Part shown: in pieces, positions 6,255 through 8,432 of the stretch
Numbering within the stretch: position 1 is the stretch's first letter
How the letters are laid out: every line of letters starts with the position of its first letter
Assembly: GCA_905215225.1 (NCBI GenBank)
Contig: CAJMPM010000057.1
Span: 1 to 8,432, forward strand
From: an uncultured bacterium
Lineage (GTDB): Bacteria > Actinomycetota > Coriobacteriia > Coriobacteriales > Coriobacteriaceae
Length of the DNA: 8,432 nucleotides
Direction of reading: 5' to 3'
The notes under the pieces: generated by a model
What the model was told of the DNA's origin: nothing
Databases searched by the model: none
The model's input: the letters and a program-made list of their open reading frames with translations, nothing else
Made by a program: the position numbers and the translations under genes

Positions 6255-7040
6255 ATGGCACGAATCCTGATCGTAGAGGACGAGGAGAAAATCGCCCGCT
6301 TTGTGACGCTCGAGCTGGAGCACGAGGACTACCAGGTGGAGCACGCCGCCGACGGCCGCACCGCCGTGGACCTGGCGCTGGAGCGCGACTACGATCTGAT
6401 TCTGCTCGACGTGCTGTTGCCGCTACTCAACGGCATGGAGGTCTTGCGGCGTGTCCGCAAACACAAGGATGTGCCGGTGATTATGGTCACCGCGCGCGAT
6501 GCCGTGATGGATAAGGTTGCCGGGCTCGATGCCGGCGCCGACGATTACTTGACCAAGCCGTTTGCGATCGAGGAGCTGTTCGCACGGATCCGCGTGGCGC
6601 TAAAGCGCTCGGAGGCCGTGCGGGCGGCTTCGGGCGTTGGCGGCGCCGGGACTGGGGCGGGCGCGGCAGGTGGCGCGGGTGGCGGCGCCGCTGCGATACC
6701 CTCGGTCAGCGACTCGACCCAGGCTTCCACTTCGCCCTCCCCCGCCACGCTCGCCGTGAGCTCGGTCGTACTCGATCTCGACCGCCGCGAAGTCACGGTC
6801 GGCGGCTCGCCCATCGCGCTCACGGCTCGCGAGTTCGACGTCCTCGCCCTGCTTATGGCGCACGCCGAGACCGTACTCACGCGCGAGCGCATCGCGCACG
6901 AGGCGTTGGGCTACGAATACTTGGGCGACACCAACAACGTCGACGTGCACATTGCGCACCTGCGCGCCAAGATCGAGGACGCCGGCGGTGCCCGCATCAT
7001 CCAGACCGTGCGCGGGGTGGGCTATGTCTGCCGCACGTAA
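6255..7040 (+). CDS. OmpR-family two-component response regulator
   Basis: This 261-residue DNA-binding regulator has a receiver domain (1-117) with the acid pair Glu8-Asp9, phospho-acceptor Asp52 in LILLDVLLP, Thr79 and Lys101 in the LTKPF motif. A winged-helix output domain (about 168-258) shows REFDVLALLMAHAETVLTRERI, NNVDVHIAHLRAKI and the closing IIQTVRGVGYVCRT. The set is complete and should be active. An unusually long, low-complexity linker of Gly, Ala, Ser, Thr and Pro (about 119-167) joins the two halves, where relatives normally have a much shorter one. GGGGG at 6245-6249 serves as a modest ribosome site 5 bases before the ATG. It overlaps the kinase gene by 17 bases, so the kinase is its partner. 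Overall it is ArlR-like, but a symbol is not justified. Confidence 0.95.
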   Translation: MARILIVEDEEKIARFVTLELEHEDYQVEHAADGRTAVDLALERDYDLILLDVLLPLLNGMEVLRRVRKHKDVPVIMVTARDAVMDKVAGLDAGADDYLTKPFAIEELFARIRVALKRSEAVRAASGVGGAGTGAGAAGGAGGGAAAIPSVSDSTQASTSPSPATLAVSSVVLDLDRREVTVGGSPIALTAREFDVLALLMAHAETVLTRERIAHEALGYEYLGDTNNVDVHIAHLRAKIEDAGGARIIQTVRGVGYVCRT

Positions 7041-8319
7041 CGCCGAGGCCAAGCGCGTCACCTCCATCGCCCGCGCCATCAACTGGAGCTATATGTGGCG
7101 CCGCCTGATGAGCTACGTCTGGCTCGATCTGTTGCTGGTGGTGATTGCGGCGGCGATCCTCGTCTATGGATACAACCAGACGCTGCCCGACAGCGCGTTT
7201 ACCGCAGGCTGGATTCCCGGCGCCACCGTTCACGGCATGTCGCTGACGCCCGCGCGCGGCTGGGACCTGACAACGCTCACCTATACCGTCGAGCTTGCGC
7301 GCACCAGCAAGACCTTCCCCCTCGCGCAGGACCTCGTCACGCTATGGCCTCTCTACCTTGTCGTTGTGGGTTGGCAGGTCATCAGCGTGCTCAACATGCT
7401 CGGCGGCGCGAGGCGCGTGCGCCGCACCATGGCGCCGCTCAACGACCTGGCCTTGCGCGTGGACGAGCTCGGCCGTATGCAGCTCTCCGGCGGCAAGATG
7501 GAAACGCTGGAGCGGGCCATCGAGCGCGCAAGGGTCGACTCGCCGAGCGTCACCACCGGCGACGCCGACCTGGCAAGCATCGAGGTCGCACTCAACCGCC
7601 TGCTGCGCCAGATGCAAGAGGCCAAGCTGCAGCAGATGCGCTTTGTCAACGATGCAAGCCACGAGCTGCGCACGCCCATCGCGGTGATTCAGGGCTACGT
7701 GAACATGCTCGACCGCTGGGGTAAGGACGACCCGGACGTGCTGGCGGAATCCATCGCGTCCCTTAAAGCCGAAAGCGAGCACATGCAAGAGCTTGTGGAG
7801 CAGCTGCTGTTTTTGGCGCGCGGCGATGCCGGGCGCACGGTCCTGCGGCGCGCGCATACCAACTTGGCTGCACTGGTCAGCGAGGTATGCGAAGAATCGC
7901 AGATGATCGATACCGAGCACACGTATCGACTGGCGTACGACACCACGCTTGCCAACGACCCGCGCTGCGACGCATCTGTCGACGTGGCGCTCGTGAAGCA
8001 GGCTCTGCGCGTGATCGTGCAAAACGCCGCCAAGTACTCGGATGCGGGAACGACCGTCACATTTGGCATAACACCGGATGCGGGCGCGGACACGATCGAC
8101 ATAAGTGTTGAGGACGAGGGCATCGGCATGAACCAGGAATCCGCAGCTCACGCGTTCGAGCGGTTCTACCGCGCCGACAACGCGCGCGATGCCGGCGCGC
8201 AGGGCTCGGGTCTGGGGCTTGCCATTGCCAAGTGGATCGTCGATAGCCATGGCGGTGTCATTGGCGTGACCTCGGTCGAGGGCGTCGGCAGCCGCTTTAC
8301 GATTCGCCTGCCGCGGTAG
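7024..8319 (+). CDS. Membrane sensor histidine kinase
   Basis: This 431-residue kinase should phosphorylate the regulator encoded just upstream. It has two membrane spans (about 31-50 and 105-126) around a roughly 54-residue outside loop. A HAMP-like region (about 130-200) seems lengthened by an insert (GRMQLSGGKMETLERAIERA...). Then come the H-box with His213 in NDASHELRTP, the N-box with Asn334 in VIVQNAAKYSD, the G1 box DEGIG (Asp364, Gly366), the F-box FERFYRAD and the G2 box GSGLGLAIAK (Gly394-398). All catalytic elements are present. I start it at the ATG at 7024, which has GGGGTGG at 7014-7020 and overlaps the regulator by 17 bases, rather than at 6952, which would lie deeper inside the regulator gene. 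The signal sensed is unknown. A strong terminator follows. Confidence 0.95.
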   Translation: MSAARNAEAKRVTSIARAINWSYMWRRLMSYVWLDLLLVVIAAAILVYGYNQTLPDSAFTAGWIPGATVHGMSLTPARGWDLTTLTYTVELARTSKTFPLAQDLVTLWPLYLVVVGWQVISVLNMLGGARRVRRTMAPLNDLALRVDELGRMQLSGGKMETLERAIERARVDSPSVTTGDADLASIEVALNRLLRQMQEAKLQQMRFVNDASHELRTPIAVIQGYVNMLDRWGKDDPDVLAESIASLKAESEHMQELVEQLLFLARGDAGRTVLRRAHTNLAALVSEVCEESQMIDTEHTYRLAYDTTLANDPRCDASVDVALVKQALRVIVQNAAKYSDAGTTVTFGITPDAGADTIDISVEDEGIGMNQESAAHAFERFYRADNARDAGAQGSGLGLAIAKWIVDSHGGVIGVTSVEGVGSRFTIRLPR

Positions 8320-8338
8320 GAAGCCCCTCGGCATAAAT

Positions 8339-8372
8339 AAAGGGATAGGGCCACGCAGCCCTATCCCTTTTT
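8339..8372 (+). terminator. Intrinsic terminator after the kinase gene
   Basis: A perfect 13-base-pair stem (AAAGGGATAGGGC with GCCCTATCCCTTT) closes a 6-base CACGCA loop and runs into TTTTT (8368-8372). On the minus strand the stem is also followed by a T-rich stretch, so it may serve a convergent gene from the right as well. Confidence 0.95.
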
Positions 8373-8394
8373 GCTAGCTATGACAGCTTGTGCG

Positions 8395-8432
8395 CTACTC
8401 GCGGCACAGGTGCACGGCGAAACCGGCGAACT
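8395..8432 (-). CDS. Possible 3' end of a convergent gene, partial
   Basis: On the minus strand the frame ending at the TAG at 8395-8397 reads FAGFAVHLCRE and then stops, open to the right edge. It would use the bidirectional hairpin at 8339-8372 as its terminator. Another minus-strand frame, ending at 8378-8380, is also open to the edge. Only about a dozen codons are visible, so the product cannot be named and the call is tentative. Confidence 0.25.
   Translation of the reverse strand, partial: FAGFAVHLCRE

Noticed and set aside
5553..6344. Minus-strand open frame of 263 residues across the DUF4342 gene
   Set aside because: It runs opposite a gene with clear domains, a promoter and a ribosome site, and has the composition of an antisense shadow.
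6952..7023. Upstream start for the kinase
   Set aside because: The extra 24 residues are out-of-frame regulator coding sequence; the ATG at 7024 has a better ribosome site and a normal short overlap.
7342..8334. Minus-strand open frame of 330 residues opposite the kinase
   Set aside because: The kinase has all catalytic boxes on the plus strand; this frame is a GC-rich shadow with no domain.

Overview
The window looks like chromosome from a high-GC Gram-positive gut anaerobe, most likely a Coriobacteriia member such as Collinsella. This is inferred from GC-rich codon use, OmpR-type two-component genes coupled to a UBA/DUF4342 membrane protein, and the general style of the proteins. No marker gene settles the species.

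Left part (1-3446) is a defence cluster. A LlaJI-family restriction endonuclease (5' end outside the window) overlaps by 14 bases a Shedu (SduA, DUF4263) nuclease gene. Both carry visible PD-(D/E)xK-type motifs. A stand-alone HNH endonuclease (COG3440-like) converges on Shedu with only 5 bases between the stops. Base composition drops sharply from the LlaJI gene (about 65% GC in sampled lines) to Shedu and HNH (about 38-52%), so the pieces probably have different origins.

Middle part (3524-5222) holds an unrecognised minus-strand gene and, overlapping its 5' end head-to-head, a plus-strand gene. The second resembles the C-terminal tail of an N6-adenine DNA methylase joined to a type I specificity-like target-recognition domain and a coiled coil. 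It has no methyltransferase catalytic motifs. It ends in a strong hairpin terminator.

The 471-base gap 5223-5693 contains that terminator, a 10-base tandem duplication, a 178-base imperfect inverted-repeat element (54-base arms, MITE-like or a long hairpin RNA), a possible promoter and a GC-rich leader.

Right part (5694-8319) reads as one operon: a UBA/DUF4342 membrane protein, an OmpR-family response regulator with a long Gly/Ala linker, and a membrane histidine kinase whose start overlaps the regulator's end by 17 bases. It ends in a textbook intrinsic terminator (8339-8372). The DUF4342 gene seems to have lost its last 34 codons to one in-frame stop: the sequence after the TAA stays open and protein-like up to the next gene. 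A convergent gene probably enters from the right edge.

The most interesting points are the LlaJI-Shedu gene pair, the catalytically empty methylase-tail/half-specificity protein, the inverted-repeat element, and the interrupted DUF4342 gene.
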